From the NCBI GenBank assembly GCA_009760855.2, contig WPIO01000160.1:621501-685500 (forward strand): a stretch of DNA of 64,000 nt. The letters run 5' to 3'. This document shows positions 1-10,703 of this stretch, in pieces; within the stretch, counting starts at the first letter, position 1; every line of letters begins with the position of its first letter. Source of the DNA: Cristatella mucedo. Taxonomy: Eukaryota; Bryozoa; Phylactolaemata; Cristatellidae. A model generated the notes under the pieces. The model was not told the DNA's origin and did no database searches. It saw only the letters and a list, made by a program, of their open reading frames with translations. The position numbers and the translations under genes are program-made.

Positions 1-930
1 CACTCGGTCGGCTAATGGCGCACCAGCTTCAGGCCAATCGCCCGACACAAGTAGCAGATGCAGCTATTTCAAAACAATGCGGAACAAACGACCGCGAGCC
101 TTCCGTTGAACCCGCCGTTGCGACTACGAACGATCAATCAGGTCGGTCGCTTGAAATCGACTCGCCATTCCGTTCCCTTCCGGCCTAATATTCAGCGGTT
201 GATTCCTGTGGAGTGTGCTCTGCAGCATCCAGCAGACCTACCAGCCGAACACGCAGCCACTGGCAGACTATCGAGCGCAGCGAATTATTACTTCCTGCAA
301 GTCGGAAGAGCACGTCCGATCCATTTTCTTTCACGAAAGCCGCTTCAGCAGCAACCATTGAGCAGTCCCCGTCGCTCTGGGCGGGAGCGTGAGAAGGCGC
401 GAGGCTGGAGGTCTTGAATCCATCAAATTTAAATCTCGACGACAGACTCGCTGAAATTGCCATCTCGACGCAGCAATCGACGACAGTAACTGATTCGCCA
501 AGTAGACGAAAACTCTACAAGAAGACTCGCTGTAGCGTAGAAAAAGCCCTGACAAAAAACAAGTAGACCTCTCTCAAGCCCAGTCCATACAGTCTAAACT
601 GTAAATTACGAAATATTCGGCTCCCGACGCATATAATTTAGGAACTGCTAATAACCTTGAGCACTCTAACAAGACTAAATTATACCATGTACTAGTATCA
701 GTCTCCTAGCATTCGGCTGCAGTGCTCTAGAGTGCTCTAGTTTGAAGCAGTAATGCGGCTAGATAGATAAACATCTTACAGTAAGCGTTTTCAAACTTGC
801 CACATTTGATCGCGACTAATACTTTTCCTTAACATTTATTGGGTTTAACATAGATATCGAATGCCAAAAGTAGGCATTTGTTTACATCATAGTCACAGTT
901 TCACCGCCCGACGAGAAGAAGACGCTGGGG
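1..930. other. No gene recognised
   Basis: Mixed-composition DNA. Open frames on both strands are short and resemble no family I know. No repeat family of this window was recognised here. Confidence expresses only that nothing obvious is present. Confidence 0.5.
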
Positions 931-1100
<170 letters not shown>

Positions 1101-2699
1101 CGAGGAGAGAGCGTATGCCGAGCCCAGCCCAGCAGCCGAGGAGAGCTCTATTTGTTGGCTCACCGTTAGCGCACGGGCATCTCGGGGATTGGGGGTTCAA
1201 CAAGTTGAGTAATTAAATAACTAACTACTGACACAATATTAATCACAACTGCTAACTGGTCCAATTAAAATTATTGATAATTGTTATTATTTCAATAATT
1301 ACAAATATTTGTGATATCAATTATTTTATATTTATAATTATTAGCCAATTACCAAAGCGAGTGACGGGTGGATGCCGCCGGCGGATTCCTTCGGTATCTC
1401 CGGCGACTGCGCTCTAGCAGGATGCCTGCTTGCTGTTATTTCTGCGAATTTAGTGGGAAGCACCGGACGGAAGCCTGCGGAGCGGCAGCACGCACTTGAG
1501 CGCCAGCACTTGGACTAGCTGACGTTGCGCTCGCTGTTAGTAGCGCTGGAGACGTTCACGCGCGTCCACGCCCCTCTACCGGGTGGGCAGTGGGCGCTTG
1601 AGTTGGAGTGTAGCAATCCAGCGATTGCAAGAGATGATGACGACTTACCGCGCTAAGAAATGCGGTGCACCGGTGCGAGCCATACATTTAACGCGAACGC
1701 TGCAATTAATACGAAAATTAGCACGATGCAGTGCACTCTCTTTATGCGACGGGATCGAATCGAAGGAGAGAATGTCAACCGGCTATTTCATGAACGACGG
1801 GTAATCGGTATGAAAGCTTGAGTCTCGCCTTAGGCAGTCAGCCGCGCCCTAGCGTTCGGGTCAGGCGGAAGTTGCGCCGCAGCCATTTCGTCGATCGGCA
1901 GTTCAGCGGTACACTGCGGCTCAGCGAACGGTCGGTCGGTCGCCGCTTCGCCGCCGCTGCGGCGGCGGAGTCATTCGCACCGCCAACATCGCCTGACCTC
2001 GTCAGCGGCGGCCGCTACTTGTCTTTGCATCGCGGAAAGCGGTCGCTCGCTCGCTCGCGTTAGCCACGAGTTCGCCTCGTCGTCGGGGGCCCTGTCGCAC
2101 GTGACCTCCGGCCTCGTCGGCACCGAACCTGCGCCGGTACAATGCGACAGCGGGAGGGCGTTTCCTTCCTCCGCGAAGTCACCCGACCGGGTGAAACGGC
2201 GGCGAGCTAAATTGGCCAGAGTGCGACTGATTTTCATTTATTTTTACAGTCGGTCCCTGGATTCTTCTGCGGCTAGGAACCGATAATGCGACGAAATATG
2301 GCCGAGGCCGCATAAAAGTCGGCGCCATAACACAGGCAATTAGTTGCGTTTCCGCAGTTGGCCAAGGCATTTGAGTCGGTCTGATCTCTAGGCCACCGAG
2401 CCGTAGGTGCACGTCGTGGCCGCTGTTGAACGCCTGTTGCCCTCCGCTGCCATCAAATAATCTTTATCTACATTATCTATTATATAGACTTGTCAAGCTG
2501 AGGTAGGGGGCGCTCTTCGTAGCGGCCGTGTCCCTGCCGTTGCCGGCATTCCTTCTGCATTTGCGACCTAGTTCTATCCGGACGTGGAAGCCACGCGCCA
2601 ACTTTGTAACGCCATTAACGCGGCGCGCCCCGCCCGCGCGCGACCGCCACAACTTCTGACGGCCCGCCCAGAGGCGGCGCGCCTGAGCGCCGGGGCTTG
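1101..2699. other. AT-rich then GC-rich DNA without a recognised gene
   Basis: About 1,200-1,345 is AT-rich and 1,360-2,300 is CpG- and GC-rich. The GC-rich part has several overlapping frames on both strands with low-complexity Arg/Ala/Ser content. It could be a promoter island, but no splice-consistent coding exon was found. At 2,502-2,514 the string GGTAGGGGGCGCT resembles a CTCF core motif (weak). Confidence 0.4.
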
Positions 2700-3512
2700 T
2701 GGCGGAAGCAGCAGCAGCGTACTGAAACTGCTGGCACAGCTCTGATGGTTCTTCTTTCTGCGAACGACGCGGGTCTAGCCAACGCCCAGACCGCCGACGA
2801 AGCGCTTGGTTGGGGCGCTGCGGCCGCGGAGCGATACTATCGGCGGTGAGCAGCCGCGCGTTAGCAAAAGCGGACAGCAATATGAAAAATAAGATGAAAC
2901 GGCGAGAGCGTTGCTACAGGGGTGGACGGTGCGGTAAACTACGCGCTCGTAGGACGGAGAAATGGGCCGGAAAAAAGGAGAAAAAGGATTGAGTCCGACA
3001 GCACGTCTCGGGCTCGACGCCGCTACTTATTCACGGGCGCGATCCCACTACTGCTCCGCGGGGAGACTTTTGCCTGCTGCGTTTCCGCCCTCGGCCTGTG
3101 CGTCTCTCGTTAGACAACCTGGTCGCCTCCGAGCTCCCTCAGAGGGGCCATATTGGCGCCGAGCTTAGTGCGGACGCCCGATCGACATAGGACTACGGCG
3201 AGGAGTGCTCCCAAGCGTGCGCCATCCAACAAACCAGGCCTCCGAGAAGCTGGATTACAGGAGCGAGCCGCCGCTCCCAGCCGTTCATTCAGCGTTAACA
3301 CTCGTACTCGAAGAAGTAAATCCATCTCTGCGTTGCAGGCCTGCAGGGTTCTGGCGACTTGCTTTCTTGCGATCGTGCTGAGAATATCAGATTAGCTTTG
3401 CACGAAAGAAAGGGCAGTCGCGCCGAGCGGCAACAGCTGGGCGCAGCAGGTGGACATTGGATGACGATTCAAGTTCAAGGCCGCCATTCCATCCCGCCTC
3501 CTGCCTGCTAAG
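2700..3512 (+). repeat. Left arm of large inverted repeat
   Basis: This ~810-bp arm is almost identical to the reverse complement of 3,890-4,710. The two arms even yield the same translated frames on opposite strands, with few substitutions and a 6-nt indel near the outer end. The central spacer is ~380 bp. The geometry fits a foldback-type element or a recent inverted duplication. A diverged piece of the inner edge recurs at ~9,646-9,735, which argues for a dispersed mobile family. No transposase was recognised. Confidence 0.92.
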
Positions 3513-3889
3513 GCGCGTATTCATGTGTTAATCTTTTGAAGCCAACGAAAGTTGGGCAAGCAAGACTCTTGACTGAGAAGGGTCGGTTCGTGTGTGCAGC
3601 GCGAGTAGGGGCTCTGAAACCCTGGATTTCCGCCTGTTACAAACAGATTGTAGGGGCTTCCAAGGCGGAATGAAACTACGCAGCAAAGGCCGCGCTCGTA
3701 GCGTTGCCGTTCTAAGCAGACGCTCGCCGCATACCGGTGCAGGCTGCACTGGGTATCGCGATTGGAAAAGCTACATGCAGCTGTGGGAGACCCTAAAACC
3801 CGTTTGTGACCGGCAAGACCGACATGTCAGAGCCTACCGTGCGGGGGTACCACCAGGGTACCCCAGCTTAAAAAAGGCAACATCCGGCC
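3513..3889. other. Spacer of the large inverted repeat
   Basis: About 380 bp of single-copy DNA lies between the arms. A + strand frame (3,592-4,011) runs through it into the right arm but resembles nothing known and has no flanking splice or start context. A small palindrome, GGGGTACC/GGTACCCC, lies near 3,844-3,864. Confidence 0.6.
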
Positions 3890-4710
3890 AAGCGGGCAGG
3901 AGAAGGCGTGATGCACTGGCGGCCTTGAACTTGAATCGTCATCAAACGACCACCTGCTGCGCCCAGCTGTTGCCGCTCGGCGCGACTGCCCTTTCTTTCG
4001 CGCAAAGCTAATCTGATATTCTCAGCACGATCGCAAGAAAGACAGTCGCCAGAAACCTGCAGGCCTGCAACGCAGAGATGGATTTACTTCTTCGAGTACG
4101 AGTGTTAACGCTGAATGAACGGCTGGGAGCGGCGGCTCGCTCCTGTAATCCAGCTTCTCGGAGGCCTGGTTTGTTGGATGGCGCACGCTTGGGAGCACTC
4201 CTCGCCGTAGTCCTATGTCGATCGGGCGTCCGCACTAAGCTCGGCGCCAATATGGCCCCTCTGAGGGAGCTCGGAGGCGACCAGGTTGTCTAACGAGAGA
4301 CGCACAGGCCGAGGGCGGAAACGCAGCAGGCAAAAGTCTCCCCGCGGAGCAGTAGTGGGATCGCGCCCGTGAATAAGTAGCGGCGTCGAGCCCGAGACGT
4401 GCTGTCGGACTCAATCCTTTTTCTCCTTTTTTCCGGCCCATTTCTCCGTTCTACGAGCGCGTAGTTTACCGCACCGTCCACCCCTGTAGCAACGCTCTCG
4501 CCGTTTCATCTTATTTTTCATATTGCTGTCCGCTTTTGCTAACGCGCGGCTGCTCACCGCCGATAGTATCGCTCCGCGGCCGCAGCGCCCCAGCCAAGCA
4601 CGTCGCCGGCGGTCTGGGCGTTGGCTAGACCCGCGTCGTTCGCAGAAAGAAGAACCATCAGAGCTGTGCCAGCAGTTTCAGCACGCTGCTGCTGCACCTG
4701 CTTCCGCTGC
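3890..4710 (-). repeat. Right arm of large inverted repeat
   Basis: Reverse-complement partner of 2,700-3,512. Similarity fades at the inner side around 3,890-3,918. It ends outside at ~4,710, where the two flanks diverge. Confidence 0.92.
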
Positions 4711-5025
4711 CAATGCTTCAGCCGCAGGAACTTGACTACTACCGGCTGAGCTAGGTTGAGCATATTTTCAGACTCTCACCAATCTGTGGTTCGACGCTCT
4801 GGCGGCATATACGCGACGACACGGAAACAGCGAGGGGGGCTCTAGCCGCCTTGTATTCGGCTGGCTCTCGCAGCGAAACAAGCGCACAAGGCGCTCATCC
4901 CTCCAACTTCGCTCTCCAACTGCTCCAACTGCCCCCCTCCCCATCGGCTCGCTGCCTGGCACAGGCGGACTGCGTCGCGCCAAGGGCCAGCCCGGCCTGC
5001 GTGTTGTGGCTGAGCACGCAAACAC

Positions 5026-5081
5026 TATTATTATTTTATTATTATTATTATTTATATTATTATTATCAATATTATTATCCA
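5026..5081. repeat. (TTA)n-rich microsatellite
   Basis: Imperfect TTATTATT run. The same trinucleotide forms the tail of LINE-A elsewhere in this window, so this may be a leftover tail. Confidence 0.85.
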
Positions 5082-5091
5082 CTTAACTAGG

Positions 5092-5661
5092 TTTGCTACG
5101 GTAATGCTGTGGTCACATTCGGTGACGTAACAGGTGTCAAAAAGAGAATAGTGTCCAGAAATGAGAAGGCAATTTTCGCACAAACTGTGATAACCACTGC
5201 TTAAAACTGGCAGGAGTTCATGCTGCAAGTCAAGATTCTATTGAGCCGTAATGGTTCACTAGATAAGGTGATTGCTTTTCACGACCTCGGCCCCGAGGTC
5301 GTGGGTTCGAATCCTGCGGTGGGCGATCCTTTATCGCCGCTGAAAGCGGTGGTGATAGCCGTCAAGGCTCTTCTGTCGCTATATAAAAAGAGACGGTTAA
5401 ATCAGCTTGTATTTTTTCCTAATTTCAGAGTTTTCTTGACGCTCTTCTCAACACAGTTGTGTCAGTTGCCACTAGTGATCGCTCATTTAGCAAGCTAAAT
5501 ATAATCCTGTCTTTTCTGAGAGCATCTATGAGGCAAGATCGACTCTCCGATTTGGCCTTACTAAACATAGAGAAAGAAACAGTGGAAAAGATAGACTTTC
5601 AAAATGTGATAGACTAGTTTGCCACATTCAAGGCCCTGAAAATTCACCAAAGTTAAAGCTG
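5092..5661 (+). pseudogene. hAT transposase relic, split by a SINE
   Basis: Two parts are visible. At ~5,095-5,232, read through one frameshift, there is a GVKKRI...EKAIF stretch followed by CDNHCLKLAGVHAASQDS, which resembles the C-N-H-SLNL-GVHAA motif of hAT transposases. At 5,423-5,661 the frame reads SFLDALLNTVVSVATSDRSF and continues with SKL and RLSDLALLNIEKE. That is the classic hAT C-terminal dimerisation domain, with an internal stop after NVID. The region normally found between these parts is missing and S1 SINE sequence sits at the junction. This is a dead copy. Confidence 0.85.
5230..5411 (+). mobile_element. SINE S1, tRNA-derived, full-length-like
   Basis: The head carries RNA polymerase III boxes. 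The A box TGGTTCACTAG matches TRGYNNANNNG and the B box GGTTCGAATCC matches GGTTCGANTCC. Between them is a perfect 11-bp stem, CACGACCTCGG/CCGAGGTCGTG. The body contains GCGATCCTTTATCGCC and the tail reads TATATAAAAAGAGACGGTT followed by AAATCAG. It sits inside the hAT relic. Sister copies lie at 28,376, 40,300 and 55,592. Confidence 0.88.
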
Positions 5662-5849
5662 TGATAGCTACCTCGTAACTTTACTGCAATTATTAAAACT
5701 TTCTCGACTGCTCCTCCCAGCGTGCGTTTTTTGCATTTCTTCTGTGGCGGAGCATTGTTGGCAGGAATTTTGGACAAGGGGAGGGCCGCCACTTGTAGCT
5801 TTGTCCCTGGCGCCGAAAGGTCTCACCACACCTCTGTTTTAAATCGTAG

Positions 5850-8105
5850 CATGAACATGTTTCAGTACGCAGTTTGTGCCCTCGCCCAGACGGTCTATGG
5901 TTTACCACAGACATTAAACTAGCCAGGTCTACTAAACGCAAGCTTGAAAATGCATACAAAGATCAGGACTGACAGTCCATTGACAGGCATACAAGGACTA
6001 CTGTAGGTCGTACCAATCGATCCTAGCAAAGGCCAAGCCTAGCTTCTACAAAAGCATTGTTGACTCAAAGATGCACAATCCAAAAATGCTGTTGATCACG
6101 ATCAACTATCTCCTCAACCACTCCCAGATTAGCGCCTTACCTGATGATAATTGTGATGATCTAGCCGATCGCTTCTCTCGATTCTTTGTCGAGTAGACAA
6201 GATTGGTGAGTCCAACCCTGCGATGGCAGCATCCCCCCTAGAATGCTGTCCCTCGATTCCTGGCTGCACCTCAATGTCTAAATTCAAGCAGGTCACTAGT
6301 GATCTCGTCCTGAAGTTCGTATCCCAATCAAAGAAGACAACTAGTCTTTTAGACCCTATTTCCAGTGTCCTGCTCCTACGTTGCATTGATCTGCTGGTGC
6401 CATACATAGCTGACATCATTAATATGTCATTAGCCTCAGATCATGTCCCAGCACCTTACAAAAAAAGCTGTAGTCGAGCCACTTCGCAAGAAAGCGACAC
6501 TAGACCAAAAGAACTTGAGCAACTATCGCCCAGCCTCCCTTCTACCATTCTTATCAAAGACACTGGAACGAGTAGTGGCGGACCAGCTGAACTCATACAT
6601 TGAAACTTCAAACCTTGCTAGTAAGTTCAAGTCTGGCTTTAGAGGAATTCACTTCACAGAATCAGCATCGGTTAGGGTGTACAATGACCTATTTAGGAAT
6701 GCAGACATAGGTAGAGTATCTTTGCTTGTTTTGATCCATCTTTTGGCGGCTTTTGATGATATCGATTGCCAAGTTCTTCTAGAGCGCCTCGAATCTCGTC
6801 TGGGCATCGCAGACACTGCTTTGCAATGGTTCAGGTTCTATCTCAGTTGGAGACTCCAGAGAATTGTTGTGAATAGACAAAGATAATCCCAGGCACCTCT
6901 GACATGTTTGTTACCTCAGGGCTTTGTTCTAGTTCCGGTTTTTCATGATTTATACTCTCCCTCTTGCCGATGTGATCGCTATGCACAATCTGAGCTTTCA
7001 CTTCTATGAGGATGACCCTCAGTTGTACCGCAGCTTTGATCCCTCCCAGCCTTCGAGCACCTCGAATTCTCTCAACTCTCGTGTTGCATGTATTGATGAC
7101 ATCCGCACATTGATAGCAGAAAATTTTCTCTTAAGTTAAATTATGATAAAACTAACTTACTTAGTCATGGGTAAACCAAGTTTGATTCAGAAATTGGAAA
7201 GGCTAACGCTCAAAATCGGTCTGCAAGCAAATCTCCTGTTGAATATGAACGAAATCTGTGTCACGTTCCCAAGTGAACTTTCGTTAGACGGCCACATCAA
7301 CTTCACAATCAAGTCTTCCTACTTTCAGCTTCATAACATTGCTAAAACTTGGGCTTATTTAGATAAGGATACCACATCTAAGTTGGTCCGTGCATTTGTG
7401 ACATCTCGTCTTGACTTCTGTAACTCACTGCTTGCTGGCCCACCGGTAGGTTCCATCATGCGTTTACAGCTGTTGCAAAACTCTGCAGCTAGGCTTGTCT
7501 GTCATGAGCGTCGCAGTTGCCACATCACCCCTTTTTCTCGCCAACCTGGACTGACTACCAGTCAAGCAACGGATTGAATTCAAGGTCCTGTCGCTCACTT
7601 TTAGGTCACTTCATTCTTTGTCTCCAGCCTATCTATTAGATCTACTTCCCCACCATGTCAAACGTCTTACCGCCCACCTTTTTGGAATCTAACTGTTTAC
7701 CAATACCTCGTACAAACCTCAAATCCTTTGAAGACCGTGCATTTAATTCGTATGCTCCCAAAGTCTGGAACTCGCTGCCGACTGGTGTCACGACATCCCC
7801 TGACTTGACCACATCTAAGAAGAAATTAAAAACGCACCTATTTATGACACCATTTAGTAGGTCCCTGTGATTCATCCTTTATGTGCTTATGCGTGCTGAC
7901 ACTGCATGCTGCCGTTAACCCCATTTGCACGCTGACCCTGTGCATGTCACGCCTAACCATGTTATTCATGTTGTTTATCAAGCATGATACCACTCACAAT
8001 TCGATCGTGTTTCCTTTGCAGCAAACGTAAAGCGCCTAGAAAGAGATTGCGTTCTCTGAGGGCGCTTTATCAAGATTATATATGTTACTATTACTACTAT
8101 TATTA
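5850..8105 (+). pseudogene. LINE-A copy: decayed CR1/L2-like pol and 3' UTR
   Basis: Pieces of one polyprotein can be followed through frameshifts and stops. They are the pre-RT linker (RPDGLWFTTDIKLARSTKRK, then QAYKDYCRSYQSILAKAKPS, then LADRFSRFFVE), RT blocks (NYRPASLLPFLSKTLERVVA, AFDDIDCQVLLERLESRLGI), a YADD block degraded to YEDD, and the C-terminal region (LDFCNSLL, NSAARLVCHERRSCHITP, WNSLP, KLKTHLF). A stop at ~7,870 is followed by a 3' UTR ending in the conserved hairpin near 8,030-8,070 and a TTATTATT tail. No endonuclease domain was recognised upstream. Not functional. Confidence 0.9.
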
Positions 8106-8281
8106 TTAATAATAATACCCATCCTTAAATTAAGGCCTTCCCCTGCTGGGGTGTAATAACGGAGGCCTAAGACACCCGTCGGCAGTAATGGTTTACTTGC
8201 GGCTTCACTCCTACGTCAGGCCCTAACGGGCAAGTTGCTACACCGAGGATTTCTCGTCTACTTCTTCACATTATTGTCATT

Positions 8282-8470
8282 GTGTCATTGTCCTCTCTTC
8301 GTTTTATCTTGGCAGACAGCGGTCGAAGCGTCGAGCTTCAACGCGATGCACTGAGCACTCGATTTCGCTTACGATTTCGCATTTTGCCTCGACTATCGAG
8401 TGTCTGGGCGCAAGCGATAGCAATCTCAGGAAACGCACACCTTAATCCAGGCGGACTCTCGCTAGGCTGA
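8282..8470 (+). pseudogene. Possible LINE 5' fragment with HPNPGP-like motif
   Basis: A 62-codon frame ends in AISGNAHLNPGGLSLG. This resembles the SGD(I/V)..NPGP motif found near the N-terminus of many CR1/L2-type retrotransposon proteins. It lies beyond the tail of the preceding LINE-A copy, so it would be a separate fragment. Assignment rests on one short motif. Confidence 0.35.
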
Positions 8471-9054
8471 GTATTATTTATATACAGTATTATTGATATA
8501 CATTATTATTCGCGTAGCTTGCGGCGGTAAGCGCCTTCCGACAATTCGCTCTGTCTCATCACAGCGCTGCTCTGCAACTCACTGAAGTTCAACCACGCAC
8601 TGCTTCTTAATGCGCCGAAGTTCAGCTGCCAAGGATTTTTCTGAGTCCTAAATCATTTTGGATGAGTAATAAGTGGCCCAATTCAGTTCTTGCGTAGTCA
8701 ATTCCATAAGCAGCGCGCATGTTTCCTTTTCTTTTTGAGATTGAAAAGCGCGCTTCAGGAACGCTGCTTACCAACGCAATAAATAAAAAATAAACAACAG
8801 CATTGTTGTTTAGGTTAAATCAATATTAACAGCTTAATAATTAATGCAATCAATCAATACAATCGGAAGCTGTGAGATTAGCAAAAGATGACCTTGTAAA
8901 ATATCCTGCCCTTTTGACACGAAATGTCATAAGCACGCTGTAGCAGCTCCTGAACCCTAAACTTTTTCGCGAACACACACGCACACCGGCACTCAAATTT
9001 GCAGAGGCGAGACAGACTGACAGACAGACATTGCGCTCCTTTACAGCACATACA

Positions 9055-9150
9055 ATAATAATAATAGCAATAATAATAATAATAATACACTTGAGATAAA
9101 GCGCCCTCCTAAGAGAACTCAATCTCTTTCTAGGCGCTTTACATTTGCTG
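9055..9150 (-). mobile_element. LINE-A 3' end fragment
   Basis: Reading the - strand: sequence ending in the conserved 3' hairpin (AAAGCGCCTAGAAAGAGATT...), then a TTATTATT tail, which is seen on the + strand as AATAATAAT at 9,055-9,085. Severely 5'-truncated. Confidence 0.85.
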
Positions 9151-9154
9151 TAAA

Positions 9155-9270
9155 GGAAAATTCCTAAAAAGAGATTAAGCCCTCTGAAAGGGTTATGCAA
9201 GTGTAGCGTTAATATTATTATCAACATTATTGTTATTATTGTCGTTATCATAATAACAATAATAATTATT
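9155..9270 (+). mobile_element. Diverged LINE-A 3' end plus AT palindrome
   Basis: A second, degraded 3' hairpin in + orientation (CCTAAAAAGAGATTAAGCCC, then GCAAGTG) directly follows the - copy, forming an inverted pair. The TAA/TTA-rich tail folds on itself: ATTATTGTTATTA (9,226-9,238) is complementary to 9,251-9,263. Confidence 0.6.
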
Positions 9271-9645
9271 ATTATACCGCTGGAGCTGGCTCCTTGACGC
9301 AAGGCTATGGAGTCGGTCGTGCGTCCTGTACTGACATACGCATGTACGCCGACTGGCGGCAAAAATCAAGGAAGCCAATGCCTAGAAGACGAGTCCACCG
9401 CCTGGCGTAGAGCTTATTATTATTCATATGCCGAGGACCACCCACGCGTGCACTGCACCAGACATGGCGTCGCACTTCCGGTAAAATTACGAGACCAAAG
9501 TGCAACTGACTGATCAACCCCTTCCGACGTCCACTTCGTGCGGTGTAGGCGGTAGACTGCGACGTATCTGGTTCCTAATGCATGCAATTCAAGAGCTGCC
9601 AATAATATTAAGCCATGCCATCAGACCAACGTTTCCCAATAGCTG

Positions 9646-9735
9646 GGCAACAGCTGGGCGCAGCAAGCGGCCGTTGGCTGATAATTCCAAGTTCAAGGCC
9701 GCCAGTCTACCCTGCCCCCTCCTTTATGCTTAAGC
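9646..9735 (+). repeat. Fragment related to the large inverted repeat
   Basis: CAACAGCTGGGCGCAGCA, then CAAGTTCAAGGCCGCCA and a CCTGCCCCCTCC stretch, match in order the inner edge of the inverted repeat at 3,428-3,512, with substitutions between. This shows the inverted-repeat sequence is dispersed. Confidence 0.7.
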
Positions 9736-10256
9736 CAGCTGCGCCGGGTGTTGGCTCCAAGTGCTGCCATCCGACAAACGTTTAGAATACGCTAGCCTCA
9801 GTATCCTAATCCGCTGCGTCGCTTCCGCTTACCCTAGCTCGGCATAGAAGTGCGGCTAGATAAGAAATATCTTTTCCAAAAGCTTCAAAAACATCGACAT
9901 CAGTTAAGAGCTAGTAGATCTTCGCTGCTGCCGATAATTTTCGTTGAAATTTCAATTTAATTAATAAAAATGTGTACATTGATTAACAGTAATGTATTTG
10001 ATCAAAAATAATAATTAATAATATATAATAATTTAATAATTGATTTTCATTAAAATCTATTGGGACTACCTGGGGGTGCTAATAACCAATAGTAACTATA
10101 GTAACAATAGTAACAATAGTAACTAGCTTCCTGTCACAGCATAGCTAAACTGCATGGACAATACCACTGACGACCCAGATCGCCATGCTTTTTAAATGAA
10201 ATTGAGCACACTCGGAAGAGTCTTCTTCTGCCACGGCAGAGAAGGGAGCATGCGTT

Positions 10257-10345
10257 TGTAGCTCTAGCGGTGATGAGAGCGCCCTCTGCTGGCTGGCCGA
10301 CCTGCGGTGGGCCTACGTCACAGACGGGCGGGCAAATTGAAATCA
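10257..10345. repeat. Short dispersed repeat with CTCF-like core (copy 1)
   Basis: About 85 bp similar to 12,160-12,250. Shared strings include GTAGCTCTAGCGG and GAGAGCGCCCTCTGCTGGCT. The core at 10,278-10,292, read on the - strand, is CCAGCAGAGGGCGCT, which closely fits the CTCF consensus known from bilaterians. Binding is inference. Confidence 0.7.
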
Positions 10346-10404
10346 AATGGCCGGCGAACGGGCAGAATTACGGTCCAATGAGGCCACCAAAGGTAAAAAA
10401 GGGT

Positions 10405-10495
10405 AATAATAATAATAATAATAAGACATTTGCGTAGCACCCTCAGAGACCTTAATCTATTTCTATGCAGTTTGCGTATGTTGTAATTGACGCAA
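10405..10495 (-). mobile_element. Degraded LINE-A 3' end
   Basis: An AATAATAAT run is followed by CACCCTCAGAGACCTTAATC and TATTTCTATGCAGTTTGCG, a diverged antisense version of the LINE-A terminal hairpin. Confidence 0.6.
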
Positions 10496-10703
10496 AATAA
10501 TAATAATAGTAATAATGCACTTGATAAAGTGCCCTGAGAGAACTCAATCTTTTTCTAGGCGCTTTACATTTGCTGCAAAGGCAAATGCAATTGAATGGTG
10601 AGTAATATCATGCTTGATAAAAAAACAAAACGAATAATATGGTTAGGGGTGACATGCACAGGGTCAGCATGCAAATGTGGTTAGTGGCAGCATGCACAGT
10701 GTC
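10496..10703 (-). mobile_element. LINE-A 3' end, truncated
   Basis: Antisense LINE-A 3' UTR: AAT-rich tail complement, hairpin, GCTGCAAAGGCAAATGCAA, then the GGTTAGGGGTGACATGCACA region. It abuts a + strand LINE-A copy with head facing head, so a transcript through both could fold back. Confidence 0.88.

Noticed and set aside
3110-4481. Identical predicted peptides on opposite strands
   Set aside because: They are mirror images created by the large inverted repeat, with no start, splice or family support.
5220-5420. S1 element as a genuine tRNA gene
   Set aside because: A and B boxes are present but the acceptor and arm pairing is not tRNA-like, and the sequence recurs as a dispersed repeat with a shared body and tail.
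9307-9420. VRPVLTYAC string resembling a retrotransposon motif
   Set aside because: Only nine residues, with no other RT or C-terminal blocks around it.
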